DNA of 5,810 nucleotides from Chloroflexota bacterium (GTDB lineage: Bacteria; Chloroflexota; Limnocylindria; Limnocylindrales; CSP1-4), in assembly GCA_013694835.1 (NCBI GenBank), contig JACDBP010000313.1, positions 1 to 5,810 of the forward strand. The letters are read 5' to 3'. Position 1 is the first letter of the stretch. Each line of letters starts with the position of its first letter. Below, piece by piece: positions 1 to 4,787 of this stretch. Under the pieces are notes generated by a model. That model was not told where the DNA came from, made no database searches, and saw nothing but the letters and a program-made list of their open reading frames with translations. Both the position numbers and the translations under genes were made by a program.

Positions 1-777
1 CGCCTCGACCGTCGCCGCAGTCCCACCATCCCGGTAGTGCAGCGTCAGCCGGCCGTCCCTGCCGGCCCGCTCGATCGAATCGACGCCGTCGATGCCGGTG
101 TGGAGCGCGATGCCTCGACCGCCGAGCGCCGCGGTGAGCGCCGAGGAAACAGCCGCGTCCTCGTTCGGCAGCAGGCGCGGCGCGAGCTCCAGCAACGTTA
201 CGGCCGACCCGAACGCGGCAAAGACCGACGCCAGCTGACAGCCGGTCGCCGCGCCGCCGACGATGACGATCGAGCCCGGCAGGCCCTGGAGGGACCAGAC
301 GTCGCTGTGGGTCAGCGCCAGGTCGGCGCCGGGGAAAGCGAGCCGCCGCGGGTGCCCGCCCACGCAGATGACGAAGCTGGACGCGCGCACGCTCTGGCCG
401 GCGTCGGTCTCCAGCGTGCGGGGGTCAACGAACCGCGCAGCACCCGGGATGAGCTGCACCCCGGCGTCCGCAAGATGCTGCTCGAGCTGCTTCTTGGCGT
501 GCACGGCCTCCACCATCTCGCGCGTCCGCGCCAGCACGGCCGGAAAGTCGACGCCGGGCGAAGCGCCGGTGAGGCCGTAGCCGCGGAACTGCTCCGCATC
601 GCGCACCAGCCGCGCCACATGCGCCAGGACTCGCGTCGGGACACAACCGTCGTTGGTGCACGTCCCGCCGAGGCGCGTCCGTTCCACGAGCGCGGCCGTG
701 GCACCAAGCTCGCGCGCCCGAAGCGCCGCCGACACACCCGCGGGACCACCTCCGATGACTGCCAGATCGAAGCTCAT
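1..777 (-). CDS. FAD-dependent pyridine nucleotide-disulfide oxidoreductase (dihydrolipoamide dehydrogenase/mercuric reductase-like), C-terminus outside window
   Basis: The minus-strand frame starts at ATG 777-775 and stays open for 259 codons to the window edge, so the C-terminal dimerisation domain is not seen. Visible in order: an FAD-binding Rossmann motif GGGPAG (residues 9-14) with acidic E32 (VER) ending the second strand; the redox-active disulfide in GGTCTNDGCVPTR (C40-x4-C45); and an NAD(P)H-binding Rossmann segment VIVGGAATG (171-179) with E197. Class I enzymes of this family pass electrons from NAD(P)H through FAD to the disulfide and then to a substrate such as lipoamide, glutathione or Hg(II). 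The Lys usual in the 'VPSK' turn is Arg49 here, and the Glu usually following GAGxxG is Gln181, so substrate and cofactor preference cannot be assigned. It is divergent from the glycosyltransferase gene. No Shine-Dalgarno is seen; TATCCT lies 7 nt upstream of the ATG. The family is secure, the exact activity is not. Confidence 0.9.
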   Translation of the reverse strand, partial: MSFDLAVIGGGPAGVSAALRARELGATAALVERTRLGGTCTNDGCVPTRVLAHVARLVRDAEQFRGYGLTGASPGVDFPAVLARTREMVEAVHAKKQLEQHLADAGVQLIPGAARFVDPRTLETDAGQSVRASSFVICVGGHPRRLAFPGADLALTHSDVWSLQGLPGSIVIVGGAATGCQLASVFAAFGSAVTLLELAPRLLPNEDAAVSSALTAALGGRGIALHTGIDGVDSIERAGRDGRLTLHYRDGGTAATVEA

Positions 778-784
778 GGCCACG

Positions 785-790
785 AGGATA
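785..790 (-). promoter_or_regulatory. Candidate -10 box for the oxidoreductase (leaderless)
   Basis: On the minus strand TATCCT occupies 790-785 and is followed by 7 nt before the ATG at 777. That spacing would put the transcription start at or next to the start codon. A TTGCCC hexamer (816-811 on the minus strand) is the nearest -35-like match, but its 20-nt spacer is long. The inference rests on spacing and on similar arrangements at neighbouring genes. Confidence 0.35.
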
Positions 791-880
791 GGCGGAGCGG
801 CCCGCGGTAGGGGCAATGGCGTGACCGAACGCCTGCGGTCTCCGACGGCGCCGCCGCTCACGTTGTAATGTCGCCGGACT

Positions 881-909
881 TTCACCCCGGCCGCGCGGCA
901 GCGTACGCT
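881..909 (+). promoter_or_regulatory. Promoter of the glycosyltransferase gene (-35 TTCACC, -10 TACGCT)
   Basis: TTCACC (881-886) matches four of six bases of TTGACA. A 17-nt spacer separates it from TACGCT (904-909), and the ATG at 916 follows after 6 nt. The ideal spacer and the -10-to-ATG distance suggest a leaderless mRNA. This favours 916 over the upstream in-frame ATG at 868, which has neither a Shine-Dalgarno nor a -10 box at the right distance. Confidence 0.5.
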
Positions 910-915
910 TGGCTC

Positions 916-2202
916 ATGGAGCGGCCCCACCACGAAGCCCTGCGCGAGTCCCCGAGAGCGGGCACCGCCGCGGCGCGACGCTTGCGGATCGCCCTCCTCG
1001 CGCCGCCGATGCTGCCCGTTCCGCCTGAGCGCTACGCCGGCACTGAGCGCGTCGTGGCCGTGCTCGCCGAGGGACTGCAGCGCCGTGGCCATCACGTGAC
1101 GCTCTTCGCTGCGGGCGACTCCACGGCCGATTGCGAGATCGTGCCGACCGTGCCGCTCGCGCTCTGGCCCAGCGGCTTCCGTGGCGATCCGTCGCCGTTC
1201 ATCGCGCTCACGGTCGACGCCGCATGGCAGGAGGCGGAGCGCTTCGACCTGATCCATTCGCACCTGGACACCGGCGGCTTCACGCTCGCGCGGCGTGCCC
1301 CGGTGCCCGTCCTGAGCACCCTCCACACTCGGCTGGACCTCCGCGGACCCAGCGAGTCGATCGATGCGTTCCATGAGATCCCGCTGGTCTCGATCAGTCA
1401 CAACCAGCGGCGCTGGCACCCTGCGGCGAACTGGGTCGCAACGATCCACAACGGTCTGCCGCTGGCCGACATGCCGTTCTCGCCGCATCCGGGCACGTAC
1501 CTCGCGCTCGTCGGGCGGATCGTCCGGGAGAAGGGCATCGAGGAATCGATCGCCGTGGCCCGCGCCGTGCGAATGCCACTGCGGATCGCCGCGAAGGTGA
1601 TGGACGCCACCGAGTCGGCGTTCTTCGACTCCGTCGTCCAGCCGGTGCTGGGCGACGGCGTGGAGTACCTCGGAGAGCTCGGCCCGGACCGGCGCGATCC
1701 GTTGCTCGCGCAGGCGCTGGCCACGCTGATGCTCGGCGCCTGGCCCGAACCGTTCGGGCTGGTGGCGATCGAATCGCTGGCCACGGGCACGCCGGTCATC
1801 GCCCGGCGGGCGGGCGCCCTGCCCGAGATCGTCGAGCATGGCGTGGACGGGTTCCTGGTCGACGACGAGCGAGAGGCCGAACGGGCCGTGAGCATGGTCG
1901 GTGAACTGGATCGGACCGTCATCCGGCGCCGGGCGCTCGAACGCTTCGGGGCGGAGCGGATGGTCGACGCCTACGAGCGGCTCTATCGTCGGCTCGCGGG
2001 CACGCGCCAGCCGGCGGCCCGTGAGGCTTCGGTCTCCCGCGACGCGCTCGTGCCACGGCGCTACGTCACCCCTGCCCCGTACGCATTCCCGAGCGCGGGC
2101 AGAGCCGACGTGCCTCGCGTCATGGGGGACCACCGCCTGGCGAGCCGCTCGATCTCGCCCGAACCCGCCGGCACGGCGGAGCCGGACGACGCCACGGCCT
2201 GA
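916..2202 (+). CDS. Glycosyltransferase family 4 (GT-B fold)
   Basis: A 428-aa protein that should transfer a sugar from a nucleotide-sugar donor to an acceptor, with retention, on the cytoplasmic side, in glycan, glycolipid or compatible-solute synthesis. The N-terminal acceptor domain begins RIALLAPP (24-31), then AGTERVV (41-47), DLIHSHLD (111-118), a VSISHNQR segment (158-165) and IHNGL (177-181). The donor domain begins LVGRIVREKG (198-207), with the basic residues expected to hold the donor phosphates. Next comes WPEPFGLVAIESLATGTPVIA with the EX7E pair E278/E286, then GALPEIVEHGVDGFLVD. Residues after about 361 form a Pro/Ala/Arg-rich tail of some 65 residues, probably disordered and not part of the fold. 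The start at 916 was chosen over ATG 868 from promoter spacing. A hairpin follows the stop directly. The family is secure; donor and acceptor are unknown. Confidence 0.92.
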   Translation: MERPHHEALRESPRAGTAAARRLRIALLAPPMLPVPPERYAGTERVVAVLAEGLQRRGHHVTLFAAGDSTADCEIVPTVPLALWPSGFRGDPSPFIALTVDAAWQEAERFDLIHSHLDTGGFTLARRAPVPVLSTLHTRLDLRGPSESIDAFHEIPLVSISHNQRRWHPAANWVATIHNGLPLADMPFSPHPGTYLALVGRIVREKGIEESIAVARAVRMPLRIAAKVMDATESAFFDSVVQPVLGDGVEYLGELGPDRRDPLLAQALATLMLGAWPEPFGLVAIESLATGTPVIARRAGALPEIVEHGVDGFLVDDEREAERAVSMVGELDRTVIRRRALERFGAERMVDAYERLYRRLAGTRQPAAREASVSRDALVPRRYVTPAPYAFPSAGRADVPRVMGDHRLASRSISPEPAGTAEPDDATA

Positions 2203-2227
2203 CCCTCATCCCCATCGGGATGGTGGG
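2203..2227 (+). terminator. Hairpin directly after the glycosyltransferase stop
   Basis: CATCCC (2207-2212) pairs perfectly with GGGATG (2217-2222) around a 4-nt CATC loop. CCC (2203-2205) can pair with GGG (2225-2227) across a small internal loop. It begins at the base after the TGA, as expected for a transcript end, but no T-run follows, so it is at best a U-tract-less terminator or an mRNA 3'-end stabiliser. The in-frame ATG at 2220 of the next gene lies inside this stem, which argues against its use as a start. Confidence 0.45.
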
Positions 2228-2246
2228 TATCGAGTCCGATCCGGGC

Positions 2247-2252
2247 TACCAT
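2247..2252 (+). promoter_or_regulatory. Candidate -10 box for the DUF4395-thioredoxin gene (leaderless)
   Basis: TACCAT is followed by 6 nt (GCAGCG) and then the ATG at 2259, the same geometry as at the glycosyltransferase gene. No convincing -35 hexamer is seen 16-18 nt upstream. There is no Shine-Dalgarno before ATG 2259. This spacing decided the start choice. Confidence 0.4.
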
Positions 2253-2258
2253 GCAGCG

Positions 2259-2990
2259 ATGACCACCACCGAGGCCACCAGCGCCGTTCCGGCGCGCGCA
2301 CGGCGTGCGGACCCGTGGCGGGACACCGACGTGATCGACGCTCGGGCGCCGCGCTTCAACCAGGCCTTCGTCGGTATCGTCTCGCTCGTCGCGGTGCTGA
2401 CCGGTTGGTGGCCGCTGTTCGCGTTGCTGGCGCTCCACCTGGCGATCGGGCTCACCTTCGGCCGTCGCTTCTGCATCACGTGCGTGGCCTACTTCCGGCT
2501 GATCCAGCCGCGCTTCGGTGAGGGGCCGCTCGAGGATTCGCGGCCGCCGCGCTTCGCCAACATGGTCGGGGTGGCGGTGCTGACTGCGTCGACCGTCGCG
2601 TTCGTGGCCGGCTTGCCGGTCGTCGGCCTTGCGCTCGGCGTGCTCGTCGCCGCGCTGGCCCTGCTGGCATCGATCACGGGCCTCTGCGTCGGTTGCGAGA
2701 TCTACCGGTTCGGGGCGCGGCTGCGTCGGATCCAGGCGCGACAATTGGTGCGCATCGATCCCCACGACCTGGAGCACCAGGCCACGGGGCCGTTCGTGGT
2801 CCAGTTCACGCACCCGCTCTGCAGCGATTGCCACACCCTCGAGCGCGAGCTGCGCGAGGCCGGCCGAGAGGTGGTTTGCATCGACGTTCGTGCGCGGCCC
2901 GACCTGGCCCGCAAGTACGGCGTCGCGGCGGTGCCCGTCGCGGTGGCGGTCTCGCGCGAGGGACTGGTCACTGCCCGCATCGCCGGGTAG
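2259..2990 (+). CDS. DUF4395 membrane protein fused to a thioredoxin-like domain
   Basis: The 243-aa protein has two parts. Residues about 27-153 match the DUF4395 pattern: APRFNQ entry, hydrophobic stretches at about 37-67 (room for two helices), 101-118 and 120-141, a LEDSRPPRFAN loop, and the GLCVGCEIY signature. Residues about 164-243 look like a thioredoxin-like domain: FVVQFTHPLCSDCHTL (C188-x2-C191), a VCIDV strand, RKYGV, then a cis-Pro-type AVPVAV. Extra pairs C72/C75 (FCITC) and C143/C146 (LCVGC) make three CxxC motifs. Basic residues after the second and fourth hydrophobic segments suggest, by the positive-inside rule, that all three face the cytoplasm. A dithiol relay or disulfide reductase role is inferred; substrate unknown. 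The domain stops at ARIAG, the end of the last strand, without the usual C-terminal helix, and the stop lies in a 24-bp repeat. ATG 2220, in frame, is rejected because it lies in a hairpin stem. Confidence 0.85.
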   Translation: MTTTEATSAVPARARRADPWRDTDVIDARAPRFNQAFVGIVSLVAVLTGWWPLFALLALHLAIGLTFGRRFCITCVAYFRLIQPRFGEGPLEDSRPPRFANMVGVAVLTASTVAFVAGLPVVGLALGVLVAALALLASITGLCVGCEIYRFGARLRRIQARQLVRIDPHDLEHQATGPFVVQFTHPLCSDCHTLERELREAGREVVCIDVRARPDLARKYGVAAVPVAVAVSREGLVTARIAG

Positions 2991-3047
2991 GTGACCGCCC
3001 GCATCGCCGGGTAGGTCAGCGCCCGCATCGCCGGGTAGGTCAGCGCC
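2967..3047. repeat. 24-bp tandem repeat (3.4 copies) spanning the 3' end of the DUF4395-thioredoxin gene
   Basis: Units lie at 2967-2990, 2991-3014 and 3015-3038, with a 9-bp partial copy at 3039-3047. An 18-nt core (GCCCGCATCGCCGGGTAG) is identical in all three, and only bases 3-6 of the units vary. The first unit encodes the protein end VTARIAG plus the TAG stop. The second encodes the same seven residues and stop again, and the third VSARIAG plus stop. Each unit also holds a short dyad, CCCG-6 nt-CGGG. Confidence 0.9.
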
Positions 3048-3056
3048 GGCTACCCG
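3032..3056. terminator. Hairpin between convergent genes
   Basis: CGGGTAG at the end of the last repeat unit (3032-3038) is perfectly complementary to CTACCCG (3050-3056) across an 11-nt loop. It sits between the plus-strand stop at 2990 and the minus-strand stop at 3066, where a bidirectional terminator would be useful. No T-tract follows on either strand, so termination is an inference from position. Confidence 0.4.
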
Positions 3057-3065
3057 TCCGCCAGG

Positions 3066-3290
3066 CTAGCCCTCGTTGCGCGGGTGCCGTTTCGCCTGGC
3101 GTTCGTTGCCGCGACGGTAGTTCCCGGTCCAGCGTGCCATCAGCTGCTGCGGGTCGCCGTCCACGATCTCGGTGAGGAAGCGGGCCACCGACGGCCCCCG
3201 GATGATCGCGACCTGGCGCCCGTGATGACTGATCGCCACCTCACCTCCACTCCGCTCCCGGTACGCGAACCCCGTCGCCTCGTCGCCCAT
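3066..3290 (-). CDS. Small unrecognised protein, 74 aa, probably real
   Basis: The minus-strand frame from ATG 3290-3288 to TAG 3068-3066 encodes 74 residues. It opens with a probable beta-rich half: FAYRERSGGEVAISHHGRQVAIIRG (8-32). Then comes a probable helix PSVARFLTEIVDGDPQQLMARW (33-54) and a basic tail TGNYRRGNERQAKRHPRN. The composition looks like a genuine small globular protein, and the TGNYRRGNER ending resembles small uncharacterised proteins I have seen in high-GC bacteria; I cannot name a domain or function. The frame stays open upstream to an ATG at 3494 (142 aa), which would add two 24-residue copies of the 72-bp repeat. I prefer 3290 because the extra part is low-complexity repeat and CATCAT lies 6 nt before the short start. 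A GGAAAG about 10 nt before the long start keeps that option open. Confidence 0.6.
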   Translation of the reverse strand: MGDEATGFAYRERSGGEVAISHHGRQVAIIRGPSVARFLTEIVDGDPQQLMARWTGNYRRGNERQAKRHPRNEG

Positions 3291-3296
3291 GTGCCG

Positions 3297-3302
3297 ATGA
3301 TG
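3297..3302 (-). promoter_or_regulatory. Possible -10 box for the small minus-strand gene
   Basis: CATCAT on the minus strand (3302-3297) matches TATAAT at four of six positions and is followed by 6 nt before the ATG at 3290, the spacing seen at neighbouring genes. There is no good -35 match 16-17 nt upstream. It does not carry the T-A start of the other boxes, so it is the weakest of the set. Confidence 0.25.
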
Positions 3303-3318
3303 CCCGACCGTGTCGCCG

Positions 3319-3483
3319 TCGGTACCAGCGAACGAACGGTGCCCGAACGGCGCGACAGCTCCCCGCAGCTCGGCTTCCGTCGCCCAGCGTTCGGTGCCCG
3401 CGAACGAACGGTGCCCGAACGGCGCGACATCGCCCCGCAGCTCGGCTCCCGTCGCCCAGCGTTCGGTGCCAGCGAACGAACGC
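3319..3483. repeat. 72-bp tandem repeat (about 2.3 copies) with internal dyads
   Basis: The word GCGAACGAACG recurs at 3328, 3400 and 3472, a period of exactly 72 bp. The two full units (3328-3399 and 3400-3471) differ at only four bases; partial units extend to about 3319 and 3483. Within each unit CCGAACG and GCGAC are followed by their complements GTCGC and CGTTCGG: 3343-3349 with 3388-3394, and 3352-3356 with 3379-3383. Each unit could therefore fold into a nested stem. The unit is 24 codons long, so several frames stay open through it on both strands, and those frames should not be taken as evidence of coding. Confidence 0.9.
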
Positions 3484-3520
3484 AGGATGCCCATACGGGC
3501 CCGGCTTTCCGGTCAGGGAG

Positions 3521-3526
3521 TACGCT
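3521..3526 (+). promoter_or_regulatory. Candidate -10 box for the acyl-ACP desaturase gene
   Basis: TACGCT, in the 9-base context GTACGCTTG, is the same -10-like word found upstream of the glycosyltransferase gene. Here it would start a transcript near 3533 with a leader of about 63 nt, compatible with the Shine-Dalgarno-like GAAAGGG before the ATG. No good -35 hexamer is visible. A short dyad (AGCGGTTC 3533-3540 with GAACGCT 3544-3550, one bulged G) would sit at the 5' end of the RNA. Confidence 0.3.
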
Positions 3527-3577
3527 TGCGGTAGCGGTTCGGGGAACGCTCGCCAGCGGGCGGGCGCCGTGACACGC

Positions 3578-3584
3578 GAAAGGG
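3578..3584 (+). promoter_or_regulatory. Ribosome binding site supporting the desaturase start at 3596
   Basis: GAAAGGG ends 11 nt before ATG 3596, slightly long but usable. It supports ATG 3596 over the in-frame GTG at 3569, which has no purine-rich site at a proper distance. GTGAC (3569-3573) and GTCAC (3584-3588) flank the site as a small inverted repeat that could partly mask it. Confidence 0.45.
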
Positions 3585-3595
3585 TCACGAAACCG

Positions 3596-4525
3596 ATGTC
3601 CATCCAGTACGACGACCGCGCGTTGCTCAACGAGCTCGAGCCCGAGGCGGGCCGGCTCTACGACCGCCACGCCAAGGTTGCGCAGGAGTGGTTTCCGCAC
3701 GACTACATCCCGTACCGCCTGGGGCGCGACTTCGACAAGGAGCCCTGGACGCCCGACCAGCCGCGACTGACCGGGGTGGCGCAGGTCGCCTTCGAGATCG
3801 GCCTGCTGACCGAGGACAACCTGCCGAGCTACCACCGGCTGATCCACGGCATGTTCGGCAAGGGCGACGGAGCGTGGATCAACTGGGTCGGGCGCTGGAC
3901 CGCGGAGGAGGGGCGCCACGCGATCGTGCTCCGCGACTACCTGACCGTGACGCGGAACATCGACCCGGTGCTGCTCGAGCGCGGACGGATGGCGCAGCTC
4001 CAGCAGGGCTACGATCACGACACGCCCGACATGTTGCGAGGCCTCGCGTATGTCGCCTTCCAGGAGCTGGCGACACGGATCGCGCACCGCAACACGGGCC
4101 GCTACTCGGACGACCCGGTTGCGGACAAGATCATGATCCGCATCGCGGCCGACGAGAACCTCCACATGGTCTTCTACCGCGACATCCTCCACGCGGCCAT
4201 CAAGGTCGATCCGTCCGCGGCGGTCTGCGCCATCACCGAGGAGGTCCTGGCGTTCGAGATGCCCGGTGCCGGCATCCAGGGATTCCTGCGCAAGGCCGCC
4301 CAGATGGCGAAGGCGGGCATCTACGACCTGCGAGTGCACAAGGAAGAGGTGCTGATGCCGATCCTTCGGCACTGGCGCATCTTCGAGCTGGAGGGTCTTA
4401 ACGCGGCAGCGGAGCAGGCGCGCCAGCGGCTCGTGGAGCACCTCGAGAAGCTCGAGCTGGCTGCCCAGCGATTCGAGGAGAAGCTCAGCCGCTCCGACGT
4501 CCCGCGGATCGCGTCCGCTTCGTAG
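3596..4525 (+). CDS. Soluble acyl-ACP desaturase (diiron, fatty acid desaturase type 2)
   Basis: A 309-aa cytosolic ferritin-like diiron enzyme. Using O2 and reduced ferredoxin, this family puts a cis double bond into an acyl chain carried on acyl carrier protein, so it probably adjusts membrane lipid unsaturation. The sequence lines up with the plant stearoyl-ACP desaturase motifs I know: TEDNLPSY (72-79, E73), WTAEEGRH (101-108, E105 and H108), FQELAT (155-160, E157) and IAADENLH (183-190, E187 and H190). All six expected iron ligands, four Glu and two His, are present. HRNTGR (164-169) matches the HGNTAR segment after the third helix. Length is close to mycobacterial DesA1/DesA2-type proteins, without a plastid transit peptide. 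The C-terminal part (260-300) is charged and helical. Double-bond position cannot be read from sequence. No ferredoxin or reductase gene lies next to it. The family call is strong. Confidence 0.93.
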   Translation: MSIQYDDRALLNELEPEAGRLYDRHAKVAQEWFPHDYIPYRLGRDFDKEPWTPDQPRLTGVAQVAFEIGLLTEDNLPSYHRLIHGMFGKGDGAWINWVGRWTAEEGRHAIVLRDYLTVTRNIDPVLLERGRMAQLQQGYDHDTPDMLRGLAYVAFQELATRIAHRNTGRYSDDPVADKIMIRIAADENLHMVFYRDILHAAIKVDPSAAVCAITEEVLAFEMPGAGIQGFLRKAAQMAKAGIYDLRVHKEEVLMPILRHWRIFELEGLNAAAEQARQRLVEHLEKLELAAQRFEEKLSRSDVPRIASAS

Positions 4526-4528
4526 CGC

Positions 4529-4560
4529 GGAGCGCCCAGCCGGGCGACTGAGCGCGCTCC
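4529..4560 (+). terminator. Hairpin just after the desaturase stop
   Basis: GGAGCGC (4529-4535) is perfectly complementary to GCGCTCC (4554-4560). The 18-nt interval contains a further GCCC/GGGC pairing. It starts 3 nt after the TAG. No T-run follows, so it is a candidate GC-rich terminator or 3'-end stabiliser. Confidence 0.35.
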
Positions 4561-4586
4561 AGCCGGGCGTCGTCACCCGCGCCGCT

Positions 4587-4614
4587 CACGAGCGCGGTCA
4601 TGGACGCGCTCGTG
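4587..4614 (+). terminator. Strong 9-bp hairpin downstream of the desaturase
   Basis: CACGAGCGC (4587-4595) pairs perfectly with GCGCTCGTG (4606-4614). Inside the 10-nt interval GTC and GAC can pair as well, with one bulged G and an ATG triloop, giving up to 12 bp. This is the most stable-looking stem in the window. A T-rich CTTTTG follows about 20 nt later, too far for a textbook intrinsic terminator, but the placement fits a transcript end. Confidence 0.45.
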
Positions 4615-4697
4615 TCTCCGGGACGCTTGGGCTCGCTTTTGCTGCCAGGTGCCAACTGAGGCGAGCATAGGGACGACTACGACCTGTCGCGGGTCGG

Positions 4698-4743
4698 CTT
4701 CCTGCCAATGCTGCCGTTCGGCCGCACTACGTATGGCAGGAGG
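4698..4743. terminator. 10-bp inverted repeat downstream of the minus-strand exported-protein gene
   Basis: CTTCCTGCCA (4698-4707) and TGGCAGGAGG (4734-4743) are complementary over 10 positions with one G-T wobble, around a 26-nt interval. It lies about 45 nt past the stop of the minus-strand gene and could end its transcript or act as a bidirectional terminator. It could equally be a protein-binding dyad; nothing in the sequence decides. Confidence 0.35.
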
Positions 4744-4787
4744 CGCCACGGCTCAGCGCGCCGAGTGTGGTTCAAACAAATCATCTG

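Larger units (their letters stand above)
778..915. promoter_or_regulatory. Divergent intergenic promoter region
   Basis: These 138 bp separate the starts of the minus-strand oxidoreductase and the plus-strand glycosyltransferase. Neither gene has a recognisable Shine-Dalgarno sequence, and a promoter-like hexamer lies just before each start (listed separately). No clear operator palindrome was seen. The region assumes the glycosyltransferase starts at 916; with the in-frame ATG at 868 it would shrink to 90 bp. Confidence 0.5.
4526..4787. other. Gene-free stretch between convergent genes with three inverted repeats
   Basis: This 262-bp stretch lies between the stops of the desaturase (plus) and the exported-protein gene (minus). 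It holds three inverted repeats (listed separately) and the direct repeat CAGCCGGGCG at about 4538 and 4560. A patch near 4770-4787 is visibly richer in A and T than the rest. I find no convincing gene: the short frames crossing it lack starts or protein-like composition. Confidence 0.6.

Noticed and set aside
37..810. Long plus-strand open frame of 257 codons opposite the oxidoreductase
   Set aside because: It is an antisense shadow of a clearly conserved flavoenzyme. The translation is Arg/Ala-rich with no domain.
868..915. Upstream in-frame ATG at 868 as the glycosyltransferase start
   Set aside because: It has no Shine-Dalgarno or -10 box at a fitting distance, and the 16 extra residues would run across the -35/-10 elements that fit a start at 916.
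2220..2258. Upstream in-frame ATG at 2220 as the start of the DUF4395-thioredoxin gene
   Set aside because: This ATG sits in the stem of the hairpin ending the previous gene, and the TACCAT box before 2259 points to the later start.
2061..2834. Minus-strand 257-codon frame opposite the DUF4395-thioredoxin gene
   Set aside because: It is antisense to a recognisable membrane/thioredoxin protein and has low-complexity Arg/Glu/Gln-rich content without motifs.
2967..3047. CRISPR-like array
   Set aside because: The 24-bp units are directly adjacent, with no unique spacers between them. It is a simple tandem repeat.
3140..4576. Very long minus-strand open frame (478 codons) across the desaturase gene and the 72-bp repeat
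   Set aside because: The opposite strand encodes a full diiron desaturase with every ligand. The long antisense frame is an effect of high GC and the in-frame repeat period.
4600..4659. Small peptide MDALVSPGRLGSLLLPGAN from ATG 4600
   Set aside because: It has no ribosome binding site, its start lies in the loop of a hairpin, and there is no independent sign of coding.
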